Notes under the pieces: model-generated | Databases searched by the model: none | What the model was told of the DNA's origin: nothing | What the model saw: only the letters and a program-made list of their open reading frames with translations | DNA from: Oscheius sp. JU75 | Taxonomy: Eukaryota; Nematoda; Chromadorea; Rhabditida; Rhabditidae | NCBI GenBank assembly: GCA_037178855.1 | Contig: JASJZC010000002.1 | Coordinates: 2,542,001 to 2,606,000, forward strand | DNA length: 64,000 nucleotides | Direction of reading: 5' to 3' | Translations under genes and position numbers: made by a program | Shown here: positions 33,451 to 44,131 of the stretch, piece by piece | Layout: each line of letters opens with the position of its first letter | Numbering within the stretch: position 1 is the first letter of the stretch

Positions 33451-34840
33451 CTAGATATTTTTCAAATAGTAGTACAGAGCAATTCTATCACGGAACGCGT
33501 TGTAGAAGTCCGTCCCCACGATTCCTTCCTGGTAGCAGATGATGTTCCACAAACCCCATCGAAAGTTGACAATGGCTTTGAAGGTATCAGCTTCTTCTAT
33601 GAGCATGACAAGATCTTTGTCCATCTGTCCTGTGAGACGATCCCTCTCAAAAGAGAGGTTATTCTTCCGGATATGTCTGTAGGTTTCTTGGAGGTAGTTT
33701 TCACAAAATGTTCTGTAGAGAGACCTGTCGGCCAACTTGAACAAATCCTTGGGGTTGGCGGGGTCTTCAAAATAGGTCAAATTCTGCTCGATGAGGTAGT
33801 TGTCAATGTCAAAGCTTCTGAAAATGATACATGCCTCTCCGTCTCTCTGTCTCCTGCCTGTAGTTGTACATTCCAAACTCGAAGTCAATGATAACAATTG
33901 GGTTTTCTCCCTCAGCACTGTGATCTCTCAGCAAAATATTACTGGCCTGAAATCACATTGACTCCTGGAAACTTCCAAATCTTACGCAAAGATCGTTGTG
34001 AGTAAACCGAGATGGACTTTCGTGTCTCTCCAGATAATTTTCAATCCGGTCAATCTCTAGTCTCAGAGTCACCAAGTTGATAGAAGCTGGGAACTGAGCT
34101 GAACACTTTATATCTCCCTTGCCTCTTACCTTGTCCTTAGGCACTCCAACATTCTTGCTCCATAGTTCGAACTCGTCCCCACCATTCTTCTGGATCCGAT
34201 CTACCCACTGTCTCATTGTCGGTATCATTTGTGGTTTGGTTGGAAGGGGCGCTTTGACTTGATGGATTTTTGCCATTGTTTGAGCAATCAGAGCGGAATA
34301 TCTAAAGACTTGACTAGAAAAGAGACGCACTCACTTTGGATCTTTTGTCTCTGCGTCAGTCAACATCCTACTGGGAATCCATTCCTCCAGTCTGCCGCCG
34401 GGGAACACTCCTAAGAGCTTTGGTCCAAGATTGTGTTCTGAACTTTGGCATATTCTTAGAAAACGGGGTCATACCAGCAAGTTTCATGAATATTATAAGT
34501 TCGTTTTGGAGCTGCATCACGTCTCTATCTGACTGGACACGGAACAAGATCGTATGGGGATGAGAGACATTTTCAGGAATAGAGCATTTGAAAACTAGGT
34601 TGGTTATTCCGCCACTTAAAGAATAGGTTGTGTCTCTGTCTTTCTGCTCATAACTCACATGGTCTTCTGGAAACTGAACTCTGGACTCTTCCATGCATCT
34701 CCCAAGAAGTCTGAACAAATAGTTTGTGCCTTCTTGGTAGCCTCCTCCCTTCTCTTCTCAATGTTGAGGAAACAGTCCTTCAAAAACTTGGCATAGTCGT
34801 TGAAAAGAAAACTTACCCAGAGACCCTTATCTATTGGCAT
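33451..34840 (-). CDS. choline/ethanolamine kinase (CK family)
   Basis: Seven exons (complement of 33451-33817, 33858-33946, 33986-34093, 34130-34301, 34335-34437, 34475-34614, 34659-34840) give 386 residues. Family landmarks are FLGDAWKSP, IGGITNLVFKCS (nucleotide loop), EHNLGPKLLGVFPGGRLEEW, FTHNDLCASNILL (Brenner motif, catalytic Asp in HND) and IVIIDFEFGMYNYR (choline kinase motif), then VNFRWGLWNIICY. It phosphorylates choline or ethanolamine with ATP, the first Kennedy-pathway step; which substrate is preferred cannot be read off. It is likely one of the nematode ckb genes. The intron 33818-33857 begins with GC. The 36-nt intron after GVPKDK is a multiple of three and could be retained. 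Confidence 0.93.
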
Positions 34841-35584
34841 TGCTCTATAGTTTCTGGATTACAAAATACCTGGAAACGAGTGCATTAGAAAAGGAAGAAA
34901 AAAGAACGGAAAGGAGGAAGTACACGTGGAGCAAAGTGCGTCAGCGATAGAGGGGTTCCCCAGTCAGAGAACACAGATCATCTGTGAATAGATCAAGGGA
35001 GTGGCCAGTGGCTTGGTTTTTTTTTTATCAGTGTATTACGTTAGATGTTAGCATGCTTTAGGATCAATAATTAGCTCTAATTCAGGGACCCTGAACTGTG
35101 ACCCTTTTCGTTTAAAACAAGAGAGAAATCGATATTGGGATTCTGGAAGACTTTCCACTCTCCTTGTAGTCTTACTGAGATGTCTACCGTAATGATGGAT
35201 TATATTAGATCTATGGATTGTGGATCATGATTAGATTCTTCATGACTGACCATGTTGTGGATATTGGCAGTCATACGAGGTTGACAATGATTCATTTTCT
35301 TTGTTAGTAATGGTAGCCCACTATTTCTCTCTCACTCTAATATTAGCTCTCAGCCCATTTTGCTGTGGCTATTCTTCGCGACGGGGTGTAGAAAAATAGG
35401 AGCCTACATCATGTTTTCCTCATCGTGTGTCCTCTGAAACCGAGTAAAAGTCTCGAGATCGGCCCCTCCCCAGGTGGCACTGCTGCCGTTACAGCGGTGG
35501 TCGAACAAACCGTCGGCCAATTAAAAGTAGAGTGACCTTTTCGCTTTCCTTTTCAGTCCAGAGTTTTGAAGTTTTCAGTAGAAG
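34841..35584. other. divergent intergenic region, no gene seen
   Basis: This separates the start of the choline kinase gene (-) from the Tyr-rich secreted protein gene (+). No supported ORF or repeat is seen. Confidence 0.45.
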
Positions 35585-37221
35585 ATGAAGGAAGTCCTTG
35601 TGCTGACAACAGTGATCGTTCTGATTACATCAGCACAGCCAGATTTGTACAAGCAAAGGAAACAGTTCCATGGTGGGTTGACTACGGGAAGAATGGGTCC
35701 CCAATACTTTCACAAACGTATTTTCGATGCAACATACTGCCACGCCGATAAATTTCAAATTCTATTTGATCTGACCATTCAGTTCACATTTCACATTATC
35801 AAGGCCAACAACTTCCTGAGTGTCAATTAATAACCACATGTTCGCCGAACAGTCACAAGTTCCAAAAATCATATCACCTTCTTTCCAGAAGAACTATGCA
35901 AGAAGCAGCCGAAGCTCAAGTCATGCCTTAAGCCATACACAGAAGCTCGCTTCCATCAGGAACAGAAGAACCGGAGCATGACCAGTAAAACTTTTCACAC
36001 GGTAGTGTTTCTGGTGATTTATAACGAGAAAATGGTTTAGGATTCGAAAAGAGCAGTGCATCGAAGACGATCGGATGAGGATGAGGATGAGTACGAGTAC
36101 TATCTGTTTAAGAAATGGCAGGCTAGGAGGAGAATGATGAGGTTGGCCTTTGTGACATGGATTTACTGTCTGTTTAGACCATCGTCAAGATCTAGGTCAA
36201 GATCCAGTGAGGTTCACTACCACTATCATCCAAGGTAAGGCTTAGACTCGTTATTAATACTCCTCTGTCTTTGTTTCGATTCTTTCTTCAATAAGCTATT
36301 TCTTACCCGTACTGTCTCGCCGCGCTCTGAGCACGAGGGTCCATGTTTCTGCGCGAAAGCCGACATCGATCAAATGGTGAGGCTGTTCCATTGCATGTTG
36401 AGAAAAAATCTGTCGCAGTTCCGAGTTGGAATTCGTCTAACGTTAAATTTTTTTTTTAGTCTGTGTTGGCCTCGCTTTAATGAGTTCCTCATTATGGTTG
36501 AATCATATATCTTTTCAGCAAACCCAAAACCGCTTATCATTACCACTATCCGTATACGGGAGCTTTTCTAGAGTTGGCGTTACCCCTAGAACGCTTAATT
36601 AATTCTTCCCATTAACCAACTCCTTAAGTTTCTTATGTTTTCAGCCAAACTACACAAACTGTCCAACGTCCTACTTACTACTATCCCTACAACTATTACT
36701 ATCCCTCCTATTCGTACAGGTAAATAAGATGTCAATTTTACTGGTTTGCTGTGTGATGCCCTTTAATGGCTAACCATTTCCTGAGTTGAATAACAGTGTG
36801 ATCAAAATAGGTTCAACTGTCTGCATTCTAATTGAGGTCGTCGACTGTTCAAGGACAGTATGCCTTGGAATCAAAGTTCTAACATGGACAACTATTGAGA
36901 AGGGACTCGGAAGCCTGGCATAGATTACTAGGTTACTATCCTTGGCCCTTTTCTGTTTAGAAATTTAAAGGTCTGGTTCCCGCAGAGAATTATATAACTG
37001 TTTATTTTTTTTCAATTTTTAGCTATCCTTCCTATTCGTACTACCCATCATACTCGTACTACCCATCCTACTCGTATCCTTCTTACGGTGGCGGCTACGG
37101 TGGAGGCTATGGTGGAGGCGGTGGTATCTTCAACATGGGCTTCGGTCGCCAACTCGGAATCTCCACCCCGATTGGAGGCTTCGGTTACAGCAGTGGTTTT
37201 GGCATCAGTATTGGAAAGTGA
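35585..37221 (+). CDS. secreted Tyr/Gly-rich matrix- or cuticle-like protein
   Basis: Six exons in phase (35585-35717, 35889-36001, 36041-36234, 36519-36551, 36645-36719, 37023-37221) give 248 residues. A signal peptide (MKEVLVLTTVIVLITSAQ) is followed by a region with two cysteines (ELCKKQPKLKSCLKPYTEAR), an acidic run (DEDEDEYEYY) and a basic stretch. Then a low-complexity tail: Tyr-Pro-Ser-Tyr repeats (YYPSYSYYPSYSYYPSYSYP), Gly-rich GGGYGGGYGGGGG and a C-terminus of ordinary residues. Such Tyr/Gly composition is typical of cross-linked extracellular matrix proteins. The 33-nt exon 4 could be skipped without frame change. Confidence 0.8.
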
Positions 37222-38324
37222 CAGAGGGTACATAATGAACTGTAGAAAATCATTGTGAACCTTACGGAGAGACAGGACGACAGGAAACAGAAATTCCTCG
37301 ACCCCCCACCTTGGTTACTTCTGCCCACTCTGCTAAAATCGCCCTCTGACACCGTAATCAGCCTGAATGAACTCTTTATTCGGATGTTTGTTAAAGGGAT
37401 TTTCTCGTCACAATGCGCCCTACCATTCACCGAAAGGGCAGATCAGTAGCAGGAAATCTTCTCTAGCTCTCCCTCGTTTTGGTCTTCGGCCTCTACAGTA
37501 GAATTCCTTTGACGAAAACGCTCTGGAGATTTGTTACGAGATCTGTGTTATTCTGGCTTATCACTCGTGTTCTGTGTTGAGGGGGTAGTGAGAGAACCAT
37601 GAATCATCGTGTTCTCTGTAATAGCGGCAGATTTGAGCGAAGCTGAGCATCTAAGATTACAGCGGTCCCAATGGGACGTCGCTACCCTGTTTTTAGCCAA
37701 ATGAATACTACTACTCTGTAGGCCGATATCAAATATGGACACAAACCGGTCTTAGCTAAGTACGTAGACCGCGGAAGTACTTTTCCAAAAGCACGGGCAA
37801 ATATTGTAGGTTCACGGGAAAGTAGCGATCCTTAACTATAAATGAGCCGAAAACTCACTAGAGTCACATCTGAACAAAAACCAATTGCATTTGAGATTCA
37901 AATAGTGCTGGCTTTGAACCGTAACGATTCTATATAAAACTAGGGAAAGTTGAATGAACTCCCACAAAAAGTTACGTTCCGATCTTTTGAAACTTGTGGG
38001 CTACTGCAAAGTGTTTCTACTCTGCTAAAACATAAAAAGTAAGGTAGATTTTTTTCCAACGATGCCGTTTACCATCTCGTTATTCGTATTTCAAATGTAT
38101 TTCAGATTGCCAAAATTGATTATTGGCTATAACGACACTATGGCATTATGAGCTAGTTTTATCCCATTTTTCTTTTTCTTGCAAATAATACAGGGCAGCT
38201 GGGAGACCTATACCGATATCAAATGGGGGAAGGACGACCTTACAACTAGATGTGGCCAAAATTAGATGCGAGTCGCAGTATCGACACACCTCTAGACAAA
38301 GTATGCTTCGACATACTGCAACTA

Positions 38325-38565
38325 AAGTTTGGCTGGTGCCCTGTTGGGGCTCCGGTGACAGTTAGGTGCTCTTCCAGTCGAGCTACTGTGACAGGAGCAA
38401 CGTTCCCCCAGAGACGCATCTCTCAAACTGACTCAATTTGACTTGACTTGCAAACAGCAATTGCTGTCACAAAGTAACTGGCAAATTGACAATTAGGGCT
38501 TCAGACAGACAGACACACACACACACACAGACTTTTGGGCATTTTGAACTAGATTTTATTACCGT
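38325..38565 (-). repeat. tRNA-derived SINE-like repeat, copy 1
   Basis: On the minus strand TAGCTCGACTGGAAGAGC is an excellent tRNA box A, followed at tRNA spacing by a degenerate box B region. Both this part and the flank up to an ACTTTTGGG...GAACTAG motif are shared with 42698-42870, although the two copies differ by many substitutions. The copy includes an (AC)n run. Confidence 0.65.
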
Positions 38566-38942
38566 GAATAAATAAATAAATTTCTTCTTCTTTGAATGGC
38601 TATAGAGTTCTCTGTTTTCCTTATTGATCCGGATCTATTCTGTCCTTTCACACTGGGCACATTAGTCATATTGAAAGCTACCACCCTGATCCAAAGCTGG
38701 GGCTTTTCAAATCTGGAGCTACTTCGACAAAGAGCCACGAATATGTTCTGTCATATCCTAAAATGATCTGTAAGATCAAAAACTGGTTGAAATAAAGCTA
38801 CCTACTCAACTACTATGTCCCCTCTTTCTGGCTGATCGGTGAGCAATCTACGTCGTCGCTCGTAGATAATTCAAAGGTAGGCTAAAGACGGGCCACGCTT
38901 CTGCTAATTATTCACAGTTCCCTAATGGTCAGCTCCCTGCAG

Positions 38943-38961
38943 AGTGTGTGTGTGTGTGTGT
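38943..38961. repeat. (GT)n microsatellite
   Basis: About nine uninterrupted GT units are seen in noncoding DNA. Confidence 0.85.
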
Positions 38962-40639
38962 TGATACTCTCGCGTTTTCACTTCCCGGAGCATTTCTTTG
39001 TTTTCGGTGTATAGAATACAACCGAAAGTCTTGTGATAAGCAGCAGCAGCATTGACGTCTGCCCAAAGGAGAAAAGACGCTTTTTGAGCCCCAATTGGAG
39101 GGAAGATGGATGGGAGTGTGCAAAAGCTGCCGTCAAAACTTATCGTCACTTTTCGAATCCAACGAAACCAGTGGAAGCTTCTCGTTAGAACACGGTCAGA
39201 ATCCAAAAGCGGCTTAGAAAAAAAATATTCTGTATTTTAAGAGCAGACATAGGGAAGACTATCAGGTAAATGTTTCGCAGAAACTATGTTTCAAGAAGGG
39301 TCTTAGCAATAATATTGATGCAATTCACAGTATTAGGATAGTGATAATCAAGTTCAGCAGGCTGGAATGGTGGTAGTTACCAGATGAGGACTTCTTCAGA
39401 GTTAGAATGTTGCAACAACAACATAACCTGCACTTTCTCGACACATCAAGGTTTATATCTTAATTTACATCCTGAATTCGAACATCGTATACCGATATCC
39501 TATTAACTATTCGGTAAGGGGACCTGTACTTAACGCAGGCGCGATGACAAGGTACAGGAGAGCAATGATTACGCAACAGATTGTCGGAATATCCTCAAAA
39601 GACTAGCCATTTACCTCTTTGAACTCTCGGACTATCTTTCTTCCTGAGGCCAACCATCCGGAATTAGGTCATGTTATGGACTTAGTAATTTCCTCCCATG
39701 GGTCACCAAACAGATTACTTCCATTTATAAACAGCTGACGTAGAATTCATGAGTGTTACTACAAAAAGCATGATTCTACTTCCCCGTTTGTTTCTCAATT
39801 TTTGGGGCCAGTCGACGGAAGCATCACCTAATCAAGTTGAAAGACTCCCGAATTATTTTGGGGGAGCCGCAAAGCGTCAGAATTTTGTTAAGCAAGAGTA
39901 GACGGGTGGCGGTGGGTGGACAAGAGGAGATTTTTCGGTAGATCATTGGATTTTTTTCCTGGGTCCCCTGTTAGAAGCCGACTTCCTCCTATTATTTTTA
40001 GGAGGCGCAACCGGCTTTCTTTCTTCTCTCAATTTGGAGAGGCGCCACAATTTTTCTTTGTTTGTGGGTGATGTGAAGGAGGAAGAAGTTTGGAGAGACA
40101 ACATAAAATCGAGATTACTGAAAAAAGTTGTGATAGTAACAAAATTCTTTTCCAGGAACCTATATCAGCCTTTCTAGACCTCCGTTCTCGCTGTTTACAC
40201 ACATGATTCAGAAATCCCCCTCAGCTATTATCCGGCCCAATAATGGAAAGTGAAAGCTGGGCTTATCTCATCTTTTAGCTGAGGAGGAAGTACAATCGTC
40301 TCCATGTGTGAACTATGGAGCCATCAAATTTCTTTTATGGGGTTATTCCTAGATTATCCGGACTGATTTGTGTAGGATCATATGGACAGAGTCTCTGAGA
40401 CATCTGGGATTTGACGTAGAGACAGAGAGATAGGAGATAAGATCCATGTTGGAAACGTCCCATGATTCAAAACGGTTCCAGTAGAAACTCACACAAATTC
40501 TGAAATATTTTGACAATTGGGCGAGTTAGATCAAGCCCGAACAATTTCGGCTATTTTCAAAAAACACGGGTCCTTGTCCTCAAAGTTTATCTCTTTGTTA
40601 TCCCTCCCAAAGGCTGGAAATGATCCGGGTTGACGTATT

Positions 40640-41085
40640 CAGGCTGCACGAGTAGATGGCTTTTCAGATTCGCCCTAATTTCCCCATCATATAGCACTTC
40701 CCCTGGACCATTTCCGTCGTCGACGACACTTCCTCCTCCACTCTTTGATGAACACTGGTTTCTGGTGCTTCTACCAGAGTCATGGAAGCACAAGAGATGC
40801 AAAGTTCTAGAAACCTTCATACTGGTCTCAAACATTTCAGTTCTCGTCACGGCTGCCCTTTCTTTGTACTCGTCCTACTCCGTCAACACACCGAGTAAGG
40901 TTTTTCTGTTCGCGGAGTACGGATGTCTGTCGTTTATGGCAATAACAATTGCAAAGGAAGTTATTTCTTTTTTTCGGACTTTCTTGAGATTGTGGAAATC
41001 GAGGACTCGGCGTAGCAAACTACTACCAATTTATAATGAAGAAAACGAAGCCGAGTATTCGCTTAATCGAACTTGGGACCTTTAG
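40640..41085 (+). CDS. hydrophobic ORF, probable exon of a small membrane protein
   Basis: A frame open over about 150 codons ends ...NEENEAEYSLNRTWDL at a TAG. It contains hydrophobic runs (VLETFILVSNISVLVTAALS and VFLFAEYGCLSFMAITIA) followed by a basic segment FLRLWKSRTRRSKLLP, which fits two membrane helices and a cytosolic tail. There is no in-frame ATG before 40938, so an upstream exon is required; acceptors exist near 40639 and 40669. The opposite strand is also open from 40587 to 40850. I recognise no family, and it may be a remnant. Confidence 0.4.
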
Positions 41086-44000
41086 ATTAGTGCTGACGCA
41101 TCCCGGCACTGCACCTTCAGCTCACCTTTCGCCTTGACCACGGGTACGGCTGCGGACGACATTAAGAACATTGCAACCGCTTCGCAATAGTAGACGGCGA
41201 TTGAACTTGGGACTCTTACATTTGTGATAGCGTTCTCTGTCAATTGCGATCTCTCTAAACCGTCTGGCCGAGACAGTATGGGTGAGATACTGTGAACGAG
41301 AAAACGAATCCCCGTAGCAATCCCACTCCGTCATTTCTGGATCTGCAAAAGCCGAATGACGCTCTTCACCTAATATGAGAAGGCGAAAAGGGGAAATCTA
41401 AAGAGGAAAAGGAAACGTCACCTAGATCAGGTGAGGGTGTACGAAGTGAGGGTGGGCATAACCGAATTAGGAGCACTTTTTCGAAGAACACCACAAGCAT
41501 CTGGATCTCTGTCTCAGTCTCCCCAATTTTAGAAAAGTCCATTACGCAAGCGCCTGCAAAACGAACAAACTCTTTTTGAAAAAGTTAATAAAGATACCTC
41601 TACGTAGTTGCTGAAAAAAGTAAGAGGAAGTAGTTTCTAAATTGAATATTCCCCACGTAACTTCTTTCTGTGCTAAGTTCTGATAGTTGAACTACTAAAC
41701 TTCAGATCCCGAGGAGCGTGGTGTGAAATCCGGCTTGTGGCCATATGAGGAAACGGATTTGAAGGATTTCAATTTGCTAACACGACACAGCTCTGGCAAA
41801 AGACAGTCGTGCTAGGCAAGCATGACCGGAAATGACACAAATCTCGAAAAGAGACGAGCTGTACAGAATCCGGAACTGGCTTACGTTGTAGGTTTTTTTC
41901 AGACCTTGAGCTTAGGCTGTGGTTGGAAAAATCACCTCCTTAATCTTAATTACTAAACCAATGTAAGCACAAAACATTTACAGTATGCAATTTCAAAATT
42001 GTTTCGAAACTTCGTAGTTATTCGAATACTTTTAAATTTCCTCCACAAAACTTTCCCAACAGTTCCCGAGTTCCTTGTTGGATGACTAGTGCAATGGACT
42101 TCGGACTTTCCCACCCGAATAGCCTCGGAAGGGAAATGGTTCAAATGCTGTATAAGTCAGAAACTGATGTGATCTTCCCTGAGAATTAAAAGTAGATTGA
42201 GGAAAGAAAAATTCTGTTCTTTGCCATGATGAACCTTCTAGAAAAGTTTACAGTTGATGATACAGAGATCCTGCCAAGCTCAATTAGGTAAAGGAGAGTG
42301 CGTTGACTGTTTGGGAGGAAATCCTCGTGAAAACATTTTGTTTTATTGCCAAAATAATCAACAAGATGAGATCCGTGACCAGAGAAAGCAGAAACAAGAG
42401 GCGGAGGACTTCAGTACCGGGTTTATTTCAGACTACAGTCCCCTCCCCCTAGCGTTCTCCCTCCTTAAGTCATACTGTAGCCAAAGATCAAACATCTGAA
42501 AACTTTCTGTCAATCTCCGTCCGGAAAGATACTCAGTGTTTACGATAGTCTCTTCTCAAGTTAGCTCCTAATCGGAGACGATCGAAACGTTCACAGCATG
42601 AAATCTGGTGGGATAAGACATCATATCAGCCCTTTGTTTGCTCTTTCAGATAAAGTAGTTTTTTTTTCGGAATTCAGGAAGTTTATATTGTGACAAGCTT
42701 GGATACTGCCCAGTTGAGGCTCCAGTGACAGATATGTGCTTTTGTAGTCGAGCTAAGGGGTAACCACTTGTGTGCTTACAAAATAACTGTCTCTAATTGC
42801 TAATAAAAGCTTCCGACAGACATTCAGAGAGATATAGAGACTTTTGGGAATTTAGAACTAGTCCAGCCCTCTACGACGGCTTCGCCGTCTTTTTGTTTTG
42901 ACTTTGTATTGAAAACGGCTGCGTCGCTTCCCCAATAGAAATTTCCAAATTTCTCCTAGAGCTGACTTGTATACTATTCCAGCTTTTGGCGCGCGCGACT
43001 GACATTATTGCGCCGTATTGTTAGTAGCAGAAAGATGCAATCACTCGTTTGTTATCAATGAGAAAATATGTGAAGCCAGCTTCGGAGTGAGCCATCTAGT
43101 AGACCACTTCCCCGTGTAGGCTGCTCTACATAAGTTTTTGTATCATAAATTCGTTTTTACCTTCACTGTTTCAACTTATAGTAGCTACCATGCTCCGGAG
43201 GCTTTCCTGCCGTCATACTATTTTGCTACCGTAGCGTAGTCAAGATCGCCTTCTAGGTTTCTCAGAATGACGCCACTTCTCGAAACAACAGTAGAGGCGG
43301 TTCCGAACAGGGAAGTGGTTTTCATTTCTGCTGTCCAAGTCATATAGAGCTCCGCCCATATCGCCTCAGGGAGGCTATAGGGGACTCTCCCTTTTAGGGG
43401 AGGCTCCGCCTCCTCCTCTACTCTTCATCTGACAGGGTCTTCTTCTACCTGGGGTCAAAGATACTGAGACTTCGTTCAGAGTCCAATTGTCACAACCGGT
43501 CAGGCTGCTTTTGCCTCTGTTGTTCTCGACTGTGCAAAAAGCTTTCCCTACTATTTTTTAAGACAACTGTTTACGAACCCTTTGAGCTCGTACCTATTTT
43601 AATTTATCAGCAGCACTTTTCCCACCTTTTTGTGCCATTTGAACTCTCAGCTGGTTATGAATATTTCTGGAACATTTCCAGCCATATTCATTACAAACGT
43701 TGCTAGTACCAAATTCCCACCAAGCGATTTTGAAACGAGCGCAGCTATAGTTGCCTTTTGAACAGTCTGTTCGAAGTTAAGAGACCCTTACGGGTTATGA
43801 GAAGTCGATTTCACAACTTTTAAAAGGTATTCGCTTAATCGTATTTCTTAAGCTGAAGAGCGCCAGGTAACCCGGTTCCAGCTTTCTCGCTTTTTCTCTT
43901 CTCTGTTTTTTAGCAACAACTGGGCTCGAGGTCTATCCTAATCTTCTACCGTTCTGCTAATTCCACTTCCACCCCCACCCATTTTTCCCTTGGAATTTTA

Positions 44001-44131
44001 TCAAAACCTGGATTAGTACCCGCCTTTATAGGTCAGGCGATTTGATCTCTCACTCTTTGCCCTTTCTCTGTACATAATACTTTTATAGAGACTTCGATCG
44101 TGTTCTTGACGCAGCCCAGTTGAAAACGCAG
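41086..44131. other. gene-poor stretch with tRNA-like and SINE-like repeats
   Basis: No gene is supported over about 3 kb. A tRNA-Leu/Ser-like sequence lies on the minus strand near 41185-41275 (box A-like CGGCCAGACGGTTTAGAG and box B-like AAGTTCAATC). A SINE-like copy is at 42698-42870, and a short GC-rich hairpin followed by T5 at 42873-42895. Confidence 0.45.
42698..42870 (-). repeat. tRNA-derived SINE-like repeat, copy 2
   Basis: Aligned by eye with 38325-38565: both share a TTAGCTCGACT / TAGCTCGACT box A, a TGTCACYGGAGCC block, and the far flank with CTTTTGGG and GAACTAG. The copies are diverged and have different middle segments, as expected of an old dispersed family. Confidence 0.6.

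Larger units (their letters stand above)
37222..40629. other. gene-poor stretch with repeats
   Basis: About 3.4 kb without a supported gene. It holds a SINE-like repeat (38325-38565), an (AC)n run at 38512-38529, a (GT)n run at 38943-38961, and AT-rich DNA with short unsupported frames. Confidence 0.5.
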
